From Myxococcaceae bacterium (lineage in GTDB: Bacteria > Myxococcota > Myxococcia > Myxococcales > Myxococcaceae), in NCBI GenBank assembly GCA_019694595.1, contig JAIBBQ010000042.1, positions 1-37,466 of the forward strand: a stretch of 37,466 nt of DNA, written 5' to 3'. Of this stretch, positions 1 through 9,440 are shown in pieces; positions within the stretch are counted from its first letter, which is position 1, and each line of letters opens with the position of its first letter. A program made the position numbers and the translations under genes. The notes under the pieces were generated by a model that was given only the letters and a program-made list of their open reading frames with translations, searched no databases and was not told the origin of the DNA.

Positions 1-707
1 ACGCGAAGCTCGCGTCGCGGAAGCGCTTGTCGGCCATCAGCTTGTCGCCTTCGGCGATCTTCTTGGCCGCCAGGCCCGCGTACGCGGCGTCGGGCGGAGG
101 CGCGGCCGCGGGCGCGGCCGCCGGGGAAGGCGTGGCCGCCGCGGGCGGCGCGGCCGCGGTGGCCTGCTTGTCCTCGAGCTGCTTGATCGACTCCTTGGCC
201 TTGTCGATCCACTTCTGCTCCGACGGCTTGGTCTCGAGCGTGAGGTACTGCTTGTACGCGGCGATGGCCTTGGGGCCTTCGTTGAGCGCCTTGTACGTCT
301 CGCCCATGCCGTAGAACCCTTCGGGGTCCTTCGGCTCGAGCTTGGTGTACTTCTCGTACGCGTCGGCCGCGGTGGTGAAGTCCGACAGCTTGCGCGACGC
401 GAAGCCCAGGTTGAACCAGCCGAGCTTGAGCTGGGGGTCGGCCTCGACCGCCGCCTTGAACCGGGCCACCGCTTCTTCGCGGCGGTTCAGCTTGAAGAGC
501 GCGCTCCCCATGCCGTTGAGCGCCAGCGACCAGCCGGGGGTCGCCTTCAGCGCCTCGTCGTAGGCCGCCAGGGCCTGGTCGTACTGCCCACCCTCGAGCG
601 CCTTCTCGGCGCGGTCGAAGGCAGCCTTCGCCGGGGGAGACGGGTTGACCTGGGCCGCCAGGGCGGGCGCGGCGGCAACGAGGAACGCGAGGACGATTGG
701 GCGCATG
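1..707 (-). CDS. Exported TPR-repeat protein, C-terminus cut by window edge
   Basis: The gene reads leftward from an ATG at 707-705 and stays open to base 1, so only the first ~235 residues are visible. An AAGGAG-type ribosome site lies just upstream of the ATG. The first ~18 residues form a signal peptide (MRPIVLAFLVAAAPALAA), so the protein is probably periplasmic. Four tetratricopeptide repeats follow at about residues 25-155, with the usual A-Y-x-x-A-L and A-x-x-x-Y-x-x-x-L-x-P spacing. An Ala/Pro-rich linker (about 180-210) comes next, then the start of another helical repeat. TPRs mediate protein-protein contacts; no partner is evident. The function is unknown. Confidence 0.85.
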
Positions 708-822
708 GGAGGCTCCTTCGACGGCCTTCGAAACGCCCGGTTGCTAGCAGAATTCACGCCGCCGGTCGCCACGAGGTGTCGGGGGGAACGCGCGGCGCAC
801 CCACGAAATTTCGAGGGTTGAA

Positions 823-844
823 GGGGCGGTCGAGTCACCGCCCC
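823..844 (-). terminator. Hairpin downstream of the thiolase gene
   Basis: GGGGCGGT (823-830) and ACCGCCCC (837-844) form a perfect 8-bp stem with a 6-base loop. It begins 13 bp past the thiolase stop codon. On the minus strand the stem is followed by TTCAACCC, a weak T-containing tail, so it fits a GC-rich intrinsic terminator, possibly an inefficient one. Confidence 0.55.
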
Positions 845-856
845 ATCAGTAGCCGG

Positions 857-2029
857 TCAGTCCAGCTTTCGATCAATGATCGTGGTCACGCCCATGCCGT
901 AACCGATGCACAGGGTGATGGCCGCCCGGCGCAGGTCGCGGCGCTCGAGCTCGGCCAGCACGGTGCCCAGGAGGATGGCGCCGGTCGCGCCCAGGGGGTG
1001 GCCCAGGGCGATCGCACCGCCGTTGACGTTGATGCGGTCGAGCGGGATGCCGAGCTCCTGGCCGACCACGATGGGCACCGGGGCGAAGGCCTCGTTGATC
1101 TCCCAGAGGTCGATGTCGCTCACCTTGAGGCCGGCGCGGGCGAGCGCCTTGCGGGTCGACGGGATCGGGCCGGTGAGCATGAGGACCGGGTCGGAGCCGG
1201 CGACCGCGGCGGTGACGATGCGCGCGCGCGGGGTGAGGCCGAGCTCCTTGGCCTTCTTGTAGCTCGACAGCGTCACCGCGGCGGCGCCGTCGACGATGCC
1301 CGAGCTGTTGCCGGCGTGGATGACGCCGTCGGCCTTGAAGACCGGCTTGAGCGCGGCGAGCGATTCCACCGTGGTCGACGGGCGGCAGTGCTCGTCGGTG
1401 TCGAACTGCTTCTCGACGCCGTCCGGGCCCTTCACCGTGATGGGAGCGATCTCCTTCTTGAAGTACCCGGCGGCGATCGCCTTGCCGGCCTTCACCTGCG
1501 AGGCGGCCGAGAACTCGTCGAGCTGGCCGCGCGAGAGCTTCCACTTCTCGGCGATGAGCTCGGCCGACATGCCCTGCGGCACCAGGTTGGGGAAGCGCTG
1601 CAGCAGCCAGGGCGACGACGGGCCGTCGCCGCCGTTCATGTCGCTGCCCATCGGCACCCGGTTCATCGACTCGATGCCGCCGCCGATGGCGATGTCCGCC
1701 TGGCCGGACATGATCTGGTTCGCCGCGTAGTTCACCGCCTGCAGGCCCGAGCCGCAGAAGCGGTTGATGGTGTTGCCGGGAATGTCGATGGGCAGCCCCG
1801 CCGCCAGCACCGCGCCGCGCGCCGGGTTGAAGGCCTGCTCGCCGACCTGGGTGACACAGCCCATGATGACGTCTTCGATCAGCATCGGGTCGAGCTTGGT
1901 GCGGGCCAGCGACGCCTTGAGCGTGTGGGCGAGCAGGTCCACCGGGTGCCAGCCGACGAGCGAGCCCTTCTTCTTGCCGCGCGCGGTGCGCACGGTGTCG
2001 AGGATCACGGGAGTCAGGGCGTCAGGCAT
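857..2029 (-). CDS. Acetyl-CoA acetyltransferase / 3-ketoacyl-CoA thiolase family
   Basis: A 390-residue thiolase, the usual family length. The acyl-accepting cysteine is C92 in NRFCGSG. The catalytic His is H344 in [15 protein letters not shown], and the second Cys is C374 in CIGYGMG. The motif [13 protein letters not shown] (about 117-128) is also typical. It should condense two acyl-CoAs or cleave 3-ketoacyl-CoA with CoA in the cytoplasm. No hydratase/dehydrogenase partner is nearby, so a degradative or a biosynthetic role cannot be chosen. The ATG at 2029 has an AAGGTG ribosome site. A TTGACT element (minus strand, 2094-2089) and a palindrome lie upstream. Confidence 0.93.
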   Translation of the reverse strand: MPDALTPVILDTVRTARGKKKGSLVGWHPVDLLAHTLKASLARTKLDPMLIEDVIMGCVTQVGEQAFNPARGAVLAAGLPIDIPGNTINRFCGSGLQAVNYAANQIMSGQADIAIGGGIESMNRVPMGSDMNGGDGPSSPWLLQRFPNLVPQGMSAELIAEKWKLSRGQLDEFSAASQVKAGKAIAAGYFKKEIAPITVKGPDGVEKQFDTDEHCRPSTTVESLAALKPVFKADGVIHAGNSSGIVDGAAAVTLSSYKKAKELGLTPRARIVTAAVAGSDPVLMLTGPIPSTRKALARAGLKVSDIDLWEINEAFAPVPIVVGQELGIPLDRINVNGGAIALGHPLGATGAILLGTVLAELERRDLRRAAITLCIGYGMGVTTIIDRKLD

Positions 2030-2106
2030 GGGTCACCTTGCAGAGCTGCGGGTTGAACGGCGCGGATCCAGCACGGGATTGATTTCAGAGTCAATGGCAG
2101 ACGTTA

Positions 2107-2118
2107 ACGACCGGTCGT
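2107..2118. promoter_or_regulatory. 12-bp perfect palindrome, candidate operator
   Basis: ACGACCGGTCGT is its own reverse complement. It lies in the 224-bp divergent space between the thiolase start (2029) and the first Cys-rich gene (2254), directly upstream of a TTGACT -35-like element (minus strand 2094-2089) serving the thiolase. TetR-type regulators of fatty-acid genes often bind sites of this kind, but no regulator gene is in the window. A second palindrome, GGCGGCGCCGCC, sits at 2153-2164. Nothing else is recognisable in this gap. Confidence 0.35.
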
Positions 2119-2253
2119 GCTGATTTCAAGCCACCCGGGACACCGGGGCCGGGGCGGCGCCGCCAGGGGTGGTGAAAAACCGTGTCGCAGCGGCGCAGGG
2201 CACGGCCATTGCTCGGGACGGAAGACCCACCCGCACCACCACGGAGAACCACC

Positions 2254-2595
2254 ATGAAGCTCGCCCTCCCCCTGCTGCTGGCCGCGACCGCGGCGCTCGC
2301 CGACGTCCCCTCGCCCGACCGGCGCGGGTGCCTGGTGCCGGCGAGCTGCACGACGTGCTCCGACACCCCGGGCGACCGGGACGCCGGCGCCCAGTGCGCG
2401 CTCCAGGCGCTCGACGCGGGTTTGCGGCTGGCGAGCTGCACCGAGACCAGCGCCTCGGTGTCCCGCTCGTACTACTGCCCGCCCGGCGTGCAGGTGACCA
2501 GCACCGGCGGCGGTGGCTGCAGCGCGGCCCCGGCCGGCGCGGCGCTGTTCGCGCTCGCCGCGGGGGTGACCGCCCGGCGCCGCGGCCGCGCGTGA
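2254..2595 (+). CDS. Cys-rich secreted protein with MYXO-CTERM-type tail (array member 1)
   Basis: A 113-residue protein. The ATG at 2254 is preceded by GGAG at a good distance; the longer in-frame start at 2182 would put 24 residues before the signal peptide. Signal peptide residues 1 to about 16 end in ALA, just before DVPS. The core has six cysteines in the pattern C-x2-P-x2-C-x-T-C ... C ... GL-x4-C ... YYCPPG. The C-terminus is Gly-rich, then GC, a hydrophobic span and ARRRGRA, the layout of a MYXO-CTERM sorting signal (invariant Cys, membrane helix, Arg cluster), which myxosortases are thought to process for surface anchoring. It is the first of four homologous genes. Function is unknown. 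Confidence 0.82.
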   Translation: MKLALPLLLAATAALADVPSPDRRGCLVPASCTTCSDTPGDRDAGAQCALQALDAGLRLASCTETSASVSRSYYCPPGVQVTSTGGGGCSAAPAGAALFALAAGVTARRRGRA

Positions 2596-2685
2596 GGTGG
2601 GAGGCCGAGACGGGAGCGCCTGGCCATGCCGATGTCGTGCCGATTCCGTGCCGGAGCGGACCGCGCGGGCGCCCCGCACCTTGCG

Positions 2686-2691
2686 TATCGT
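2686..2691 (+). promoter_or_regulatory. TATCGT -10-like element, possible leaderless promoter
   Basis: TATCGT ends exactly 6 nt before the ATG at 2698 and no Shine-Dalgarno sequence is present, the layout expected if transcription starts at the start codon. There is no convincing -35. Confidence 0.35.
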
Positions 2692-2697
2692 GCCCCC

Positions 2698-3042
2698 ATG
2701 CGCTCGAGCCTGCTCCTGGCCCTGCTCCCCGCCGTGGCGTTGGCCGACGTGGGCCCGCGGCCTTCGAGGTGCGACGTTCCCGCGACCTGCGCCACGTGCG
2801 CCATGCACTTGGGGGCCGTCGATGCCGGCAGCGACTGTGCGGCCGCGGCCGAGGGCAAGGGGCTCATCAAGGTCGAGTGCCAGGATCGCAGCGGGGCCGT
2901 GCTCGCGACCTACTACTGCCCTCCCGGAACCGAGGTCGGTCGGAAGACCTGCTCCGTCGGAGGCGGCGGCGCCCTCGCACTCTTCGCCGCCGTGGTCCTG
3001 CGGCGCCTGCGCCCGAGGCGCCACAGCCTCGCGGCCCCCTGA
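2698..3042 (+). CDS. Cys-rich secreted protein with MYXO-CTERM-type tail (array member 2)
   Basis: A 114-residue homologue of the preceding gene, starting 102 bp after its stop. The signal peptide (MRSSLLLALLPAVALA) is followed by DVGPRPSRC. The same six-Cys core is present, with CDVPATCATC and YYCPPG. The tail has a Cys, a Gly/Ala/Leu/Val hydrophobic stretch and RRLRPRR, so it is again MYXO-CTERM-like. The first ~80 bases are very similar to those of member 3 at nucleotide level, which suggests a fairly recent tandem duplication. The ATG at 2698 is chosen because the signal peptide starts there; the longer frame from 2626 adds a non-signal-like N-terminus. Function is unknown. Confidence 0.82.
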   Translation: MRSSLLLALLPAVALADVGPRPSRCDVPATCATCAMHLGAVDAGSDCAAAAEGKGLIKVECQDRSGAVLATYYCPPGTEVGRKTCSVGGGGALALFAAVVLRRLRPRRHSLAAP

Positions 3043-3098
3043 CCCAGGCGCTCGAGCTCCGCGGAGGCGGCGCGGCCCGCACGCCCATCGACGTGCGA

Positions 3099-3104
3099 TA
3101 CCCT
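3099..3104 (+). promoter_or_regulatory. TACCCT -10-like element, possible leaderless promoter
   Basis: TACCCT ends 6 nt before the ATG at 3111, the same geometry as at array member 2, and no ribosome site is seen. Confidence 0.3.
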
Positions 3105-3110
3105 CACGGC

Positions 3111-3443
3111 ATGCGCGTGAGCCTCCTGCTGGCCCTGCTCCCCGGCGTGGCACTTGCCGACGTCGGCCCCAAGCCTCCGCCGTGCAACGTGCCGGCGGCC
3201 TGCACCACCTGCTGGACGCTCTTCGGAGACCCCGACGCCGGCGTGCAGTGCGGCCTCGCCGCGCGCGACGCCGGGCTGGTGCTGTCGGACTGCGCCGACC
3301 GCGTGGGGGCCTCGGAGAAGACGTACTACTGCCCGCCGGGCATGCCGGCCACCCAGCGCCCGTGCGGTTGCGACGCCGGGGCAGGCGCGACCGCGCTCGG
3401 CGCCGTGCTCGTGCTGCTGTGGCGGCGCGCGAGGTCTCGGTGA
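3111..3443 (+). CDS. Cys-rich secreted protein with MYXO-CTERM-type tail (array member 3)
   Basis: A 110-residue family member 68 bp after member 2. The signal peptide MRVSLLLALLPGVALA is followed by DVGPKPPPC. The six-Cys core includes CNVPAACTTC, a DAG-x2-C segment, DAGLVLSDC and YYCPPG. The C-terminus is CGCDAGAGA, then a hydrophobic stretch and WRRARSR, matching the Cys/helix/Arg-cluster layout of MYXO-CTERM. Its TGA overlaps the GTG start of member 4 (GTGA), so the two are probably translationally coupled. The DAG-x2-C and DAGL segments look like internal spacing elements shared by the family. Function is unknown. Confidence 0.82.
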   Translation: MRVSLLLALLPGVALADVGPKPPPCNVPAACTTCWTLFGDPDAGVQCGLAARDAGLVLSDCADRVGASEKTYYCPPGMPATQRPCGCDAGAGATALGAVLVLLWRRARSR

Positions 3444-3758
3444 GGCTCGCCTGGGTGGCCGGGCTCGCGCTGGTCCTGGGGGCGCTCCCAGCCTTGGCCG
3501 ACGTCTTCCCGGGGTCGTGCTTCCGCGGCCAGCGCTTCCCGAAGTGCGTGGTGCCGTCCGACTGCGTCACCTGCACGGGCGGGCCCGAGGCACCGTGCAC
3601 CCAGGACGCGCTGGACGCGGGCCTGATCGAGTGGCGCTGCTTCGACGGCACCAGCAACGCCTACCTCTGTCCGGCCGCCAGCGCCGGTGTCAGGCCCGAG
3701 CAGGGCTGCACCATGCTCGGGGGCCTGGGCCCTGCGGTGCTGCTCACCGCCTGGGCGC

Positions 3759-5747
<1,989 letters not shown>

Positions 5748-5790
5748 GCGCGCGGTGTACTTCAAACCGCGCCAAAAAGACGCAACCGCG

Positions 5791-6348
5791 TCAGCCCGAG
5801 GTGGGCACGTCGCCGTCGCTCGCGAGGTAGCTCAAGATGACCTCGTCGAGGCTCTTCTCGCTGATCAGGTCTTCCCCGAAGAGCGTCTCCACGCCGACCT
5901 CGTTCACCTGCGGCTGCTCGGCGAGCTCGCGCGCCGCCACCACTTCCGGCGGCAGCTGCTCGCCGGCCGCCGGCTTCACGCCCAGCGCCGCCGACACGCT
6001 CTGCTGCAGCTTCACCGCCGCCGCTTCCTGCTCGGTGGCGAGCTGGCCGGGCTGGTAGTGCTTCGAGGCGGAGTCGATGTTGTCGTACACGCCGTTGATG
6101 AGGTTGCGCAGCATCTCCTTGTGCTGCTCTTCCATCATCTCGCGCACCAGCGTCGGCAGGTCGGCCGCCTTCACCAGGTCCGCGTACGAGGTCTTCTTCG
6201 ACGCGAGGATGTTCCCGCCCACGAACAGGTGCGTGATGATGTGGGGGTTGGCCGCGCCCGAGTCCTCGGTCTGGACGTGGTAGACCTTCCCCTTGTGCTT
6301 GATGTTGTGGTTGAAGCCAGTGACGGCTTTTTCGAAGGTCTTCGCCAT
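5791..6348 (-). CDS. Conserved hypothetical protein, cytoplasmic
   Basis: A 185-residue protein with no signal peptide or membrane segment, not assignable to a named family by eye. The N-terminal ~60 residues contain [18 protein letters not shown] and [18 protein letters not shown], which look like a small beta domain. A charged helix rich in Met and Glu follows (about 65-90). After a Gln/Ala-rich linker, the last 30 residues contain [20 protein letters not shown], a compact acidic amphipathic segment. The ATG at 6348 gives the motif-bearing N-terminus; the longer frame upstream overlaps mobA and is not credible. It lies between mobA (41 bp) and tkt (43 bp). A TACGGT -10-like hexamer lies 18 nt before the ATG. 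Confidence 0.8.
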   Translation of the reverse strand: MAKTFEKAVTGFNHNIKHKGKVYHVQTEDSGAANPHIITHLFVGGNILASKKTSYADLVKAADLPTLVREMMEEQHKEMLRNLINGVYDNIDSASKHYQPGQLATEQEAAAVKLQQSVSAALGVKPAAGEQLPPEVVAARELAEQPQVNEVGVETLFGEDLISEKSLDEVILSYLASDGDVPTSG

Positions 6349-6389
6349 GGCTGTCGCGCTGTCAGAACCGTAACAGACGGACCTTCGCG

Positions 6390-6962
6390 TCAGCCATTTT
6401 TCAAGAGCGCCTGAAGCGCGTCCGGGGTGTTGACGCTGCGCAGGACTTGAGCCATCGCGGGCGGCGCGTCGAGCGCGCTCACCGCCGCCGTGCGGATCAG
6501 CGCCTGCACCGACGGGTTCTCGCCGAGCCGGGCCTGCCAGGGAGGCCCCAGCGCCGCGCGGTAGACGCCGAGCAGGCCTTCGAGCCGCCCGTCCCACCGG
6601 TAGCACGCGCCGTCGCCCTGCACCGCGGCGCCGACCAGCGGCGAGACGTGGTCCCACTGCACGGTGGGCAGGTCGACCGCCACCACCAGCACCCACCGCG
6701 TGCGCGCGGCGAGGAGCGCGGTGACCAGCGCGCCCGGAGCACCGTGCCCGGGCTCGACGTCGGCGGCGACGTCCCACCCTGGCCAGACCTGGGGCCGGGG
6801 GCTCACCACCACCGTGCGCGCGCAGTGGACGCCGAGCGCGCCGTGAAGCGTCTGCGCGAACGACTGCCCGCGGAACTGCAGGTGACCCTTCTCGACGCCG
6901 CCGAGGCGAGCACCGGCGCCGCCGGCGAGCAGCGCCAACGTGAGCTCTTCTTTCGCCGTCAT
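6390..6962 (-). CDS. mobA: MobA-type molybdenum cofactor guanylyltransferase
   Basis: A 190-residue nucleotidyltransferase with the family's N-terminal nucleotide loop, LAGGAGARLGGVEKGHLQF (about residues 11-29), and VVAVDLPTVQWDH as the Asp-containing metal/nucleotide segment. MobA attaches GMP to molybdopterin to make the bis-MGD cofactor used by formate dehydrogenase-like enzymes. The ATG at 6962 directly precedes the nucleotide loop. It is divergent from moeA with 31 bp between starts, supporting a molybdenum-cofactor function over related IspD/GlmU-type enzymes. Sequence similarity alone would leave some room for another small nucleotidyltransferase. Confidence 0.85.
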   Translation of the reverse strand: MTAKEELTLALLAGGAGARLGGVEKGHLQFRGQSFAQTLHGALGVHCARTVVVSPRPQVWPGWDVAADVEPGHGAPGALVTALLAARTRWVLVVAVDLPTVQWDHVSPLVGAAVQGDGACYRWDGRLEGLLGVYRAALGPPWQARLGENPSVQALIRTAAVSALDAPPAMAQVLRSVNTPDALQALLKNG

Positions 6963-6979
6963 CGCCGTGAACGCTGCCT

Positions 6980-6985
6980 TACCAT
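6980..6985 (+). promoter_or_regulatory. TACCAT -10-like element upstream of moeA
   Basis: TACCAT ends 8 nt before the GTG at 6994 within the 31-bp divergent space between mobA and moeA. No Shine-Dalgarno sequence precedes the GTG, so a leaderless or near-leaderless transcript is plausible. Confidence 0.35.
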
Positions 6986-6993
6986 GCGCCGCC

Positions 6994-8259
6994 GTGGCGC
7001 TGATTTCTCTCAAGGAAGCGAAGACCCTGGCGCTCGCCTCGGTGCGGGTGCAGCCGCTGAGGCGGGTGCCCCTGCACGAGGCGTTCGGCCGTTTCCTCGC
7101 CGAGCCCGCGCTCGCCAGCCGCCCGTCGCCGGCCTTCGACAACGCCGCGATGGACGGGTTCGCCGTCTCGAGCCCTGACACCAAGGGCGCGAGCGCGGCG
7201 GCCCCCGCGAAGCTCAAGCTCCAGGGAGAGCTGCACGCCGGCGCCCCGCTGCCGGACACCGACCTGCGCAGCGGCCACGCGATGCGCGTCTTCACCGGCG
7301 CCCCGCTGCCGTTCGGCGCCGACGCGGTGGTGCACCTCGAGGACGCGGCGGAAGTGTCCGGCGTCATCCACGTCCCCGCGGAGGTGCCCCCGGGCCACAG
7401 CGTGCGGCGCCGCGGCGAGGAGTACCTGGCCAACGAGCTGCTCGTCTCCGCCGGCCGCCGGCTCGACGCGGCGGCGCTCGGCATCCTCGCGGCCGCGGGC
7501 CAGGGTCAGGTGCCGGTGTACCTGCAGCCGCGGGTCGCCATCGTCACCTGCGGCGACGAGCTGGTGGAGCCTGGCCAGGTCCCCGCGCCGCACCAGGTGC
7601 ACGACGCCAACGGGGCGCTCCTGAGCGGGCTGGTGCGCGAGGCCGGCGGCGTGGTGCACGCGGTGGTGCGCGTGGCCGATCGCGACGCCGAGCTGCGGGC
7701 TGCGCTGGAGCAGCTCGCTGCCGAAGCCGACGTCATCGTCACCGCCGGCGGCGCGTCGGTCGGCGGCCGCGATCGGCTCAAGGCGGTGGCGCAGGCACTC
7801 GGCGGCACGCTGGGCTTCGACGGGGTGGCCATCAAACCCGGGCGGCCGGTGGGGCTGGCGCTGATCCGCCAGGTGCCGGTGGCGCTCCTGCCCGGCAACC
7901 CCGGCGCCGCGATGGTGGCCTTCGACCAGCTGGTGCGGCCGATGCTGCTCAAGGCCCAGGGCGTCTTCGAGCACCGCCACGTCGAGCGGGCGGCGCTGCA
8001 GGTGGCGCAGCGCAAGCAACCGGGACTCACCGTCTTTCTCCCTGCGCAGCTCGACCGCACCCAGGCCGGCGGGCCGGTGGTGCGACCGCGCAAGGTGGCC
8101 CCCGGGCAGCTGCTGGGGCTCCTGGGCATCGACGGGTGGCTGGTGCTGCCGTCGGGGCAGAGCGACTTTCCGGCCGGGGCCCAGGTGGAGCTCGAGACCT
8201 TCGGCCAGGCGACCCACACGCCCCTGTCCCTGGGGCTGGGCGACGAGATCACCCGCTGA
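6994..8259 (+). CDS. moeA: Molybdopterin molybdenumtransferase MoeA
   Basis: A 421-residue MoeA, close to usual length, which inserts molybdate into adenylylated molybdopterin. The N-terminal domain has DNAAMDGFAV (about 49-58). The MoCF-type binding domain shows AIVTCGDELVEPG, TAGGASVGGRDRL, KPGRPVGLAL and LPGNPGAAMV. The C-terminal beta domain ends in LPSGQSDFPAGAQVE. The GTG at 6994 is chosen because VALISLKEAK matches the usual N-terminus; a start at 6940 would overlap mobA on the other strand. It pairs with mobA as a cofactor-maturation unit and lies 5 kb from the FdhF/YdeP-type enzyme that may need the cofactor. Confidence 0.94.
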   Translation: MALISLKEAKTLALASVRVQPLRRVPLHEAFGRFLAEPALASRPSPAFDNAAMDGFAVSSPDTKGASAAAPAKLKLQGELHAGAPLPDTDLRSGHAMRVFTGAPLPFGADAVVHLEDAAEVSGVIHVPAEVPPGHSVRRRGEEYLANELLVSAGRRLDAAALGILAAAGQGQVPVYLQPRVAIVTCGDELVEPGQVPAPHQVHDANGALLSGLVREAGGVVHAVVRVADRDAELRAALEQLAAEADVIVTAGGASVGGRDRLKAVAQALGGTLGFDGVAIKPGRPVGLALIRQVPVALLPGNPGAAMVAFDQLVRPMLLKAQGVFEHRHVERAALQVAQRKQPGLTVFLPAQLDRTQAGGPVVRPRKVAPGQLLGLLGIDGWLVLPSGQSDFPAGAQVELETFGQATHTPLSLGLGDEITR

Positions 8260-8304
8260 TCTTGCACAGTTGGAAGGACCGGCGTGTCTCAGCCTGGGGC
8301 AGGT

Positions 8305-8342
8305 TTGACTTGGCCCACGCGGCCGCCGCATATAGCGGCCGC
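8305..8342 (+). promoter_or_regulatory. Candidate promoter with inverted repeat around the -10
   Basis: TTGACT (8305-8310) resembles a -35 and TATAGC (8331-8336) a -10, 20 bp apart, which is longer than ideal. Two copies of the self-complementary octamer GCGGCCGC (8319-8326 and 8335-8342) flank the A/T-rich core, and GCCGC/GCGGC can pair across ATATA. A repressor or activator site over the -10 is possible. The downstream gene starts at 8363 after an AGAAAGG ribosome site. Confidence 0.4.
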
Positions 8343-8362
8343 GGTCTTCAAGAAAGGCACTC

Positions 8363-9427
8363 GTGCCCGACTCCGTTCCGCCTCGCAACGCCCGCCCCCG
8401 GGTGGCTGTCCCACTGGCGCCGCCGGTGCTGACGCCGTCGTTGATTCCGTACGACGTGCTGCAGGCGTACCAGAAGGAGCAGGCGTCGCAGGTCGGCACC
8501 ACCGGGCCCATCGCGCGCCCGGTCGAGCTGCGCGAGGAATGGACCACCAACGAGGTGCAGTTCATCGCCGAGTCGACGCCGGAGACGGCGGTCGCGGTCG
8601 AGATGCTCACCCAGGTGGCCGAGCTCTCGAAGGTCGCCCCGGCCACGCTCGAGCAGCTGGTGACCGACGCGCGGCAGCTCGAGGTCCCCGACGGCGAGGC
8701 GCTCTTCATCGAAGGTGAGCCGGCGGAGTCCTTCTACGTGGTGATGGAAGGGACGCTGGAGATCCTCCGTCGCCGCGACGGGCGCGAGGTCGCGCTGCGG
8801 CACCTGGCGCGCGGCGAGGCCATCGGCCTGTTCGGGCTCTTCTCGGGCGCGCTGCGCGGCGCCGACGCCCGCGCCATCGGCGAGGTGAGGGTGCTGGAGA
8901 TCCCCGCCAGCTCGCTGCAGCGCGCGGTGGATCAGGACGGCGACCTCAACGAGCGGCTGCTGCGCTTCTACCGGGAACGCACCCTGGAGCGCTTCCTCGG
9001 CAGCTCCAAGGTCTTCGCGGAGATCGACTCCATCGCCCGCGCGCGGCTGATCGGCTGCTTCAAGGAGCAGTACTGCCAGGGCGGCGAGGTGCTCAACCAG
9101 CCGGGCGAGGTGACCAACCTCCTCGCGGTGGTGACGCACGGCACGCTGATGCTGGAAGACCGCGGCCGGCTGGGCCAGGCGGCGCGGCAGTTCGTGGTGC
9201 AGCCGGGGCAGTTCCTGGCCATCACCAGCGCGCTGTCGGGGCTGCCGTCGCGCATGAAGGTGACCGCGGGCCCGCAGACCTCGCTCGCGGTGCTGACGCA
9301 GAAGGAGCTGGTCGAGCTCCTGCGCGACTACCCGGCGCTGCGCCGCCTCTCGACGCGGCTCGCGCAGTACGCCCGGGCGCTCGACCGCGACGTCTTCTGC
9401 GGCGACTCCGGCACGCCCGGCGTCTGA
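8363..9427 (+). CDS. Protein with two cyclic-nucleotide-binding (CAP-type) domains
   Basis: A 354-residue soluble protein. The first ~80 residues are a Pro-rich, probably flexible segment. Two cNMP-binding beta-roll domains follow, at about 85-190 (with LFIEGEPAESFYVVMEGTLE and GEAIGLFGLFSG) and 215-320 (with VLNQPGEVTNLLAVVTHGTL). The first retains a GE and an Arg-Ala-Asp-Ala-Arg segment where cAMP/cGMP would sit, but the canonical Arg-Ala pair is not clean. The second lacks an obvious phosphate-binding cassette and may be structural. There is no DNA-binding helix-turn-helix or enzymatic domain, so it is probably a sensor or scaffold. The GTG at 8363 has an AGAAAGG ribosome site. The role is unknown. 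Confidence 0.85.
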   Translation: MPDSVPPRNARPRVAVPLAPPVLTPSLIPYDVLQAYQKEQASQVGTTGPIARPVELREEWTTNEVQFIAESTPETAVAVEMLTQVAELSKVAPATLEQLVTDARQLEVPDGEALFIEGEPAESFYVVMEGTLEILRRRDGREVALRHLARGEAIGLFGLFSGALRGADARAIGEVRVLEIPASSLQRAVDQDGDLNERLLRFYRERTLERFLGSSKVFAEIDSIARARLIGCFKEQYCQGGEVLNQPGEVTNLLAVVTHGTLMLEDRGRLGQAARQFVVQPGQFLAITSALSGLPSRMKVTAGPQTSLAVLTQKELVELLRDYPALRRLSTRLAQYARALDRDVFCGDSGTPGV

Positions 9428-9440
9428 CGGCGCCGGCGCC

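Noticed and set aside
776-2056. Plus-strand open frame of 426 codons opposite the thiolase gene
   Set aside because: No motifs and biased composition; the thiolase on the other strand is unambiguous with all catalytic residues.
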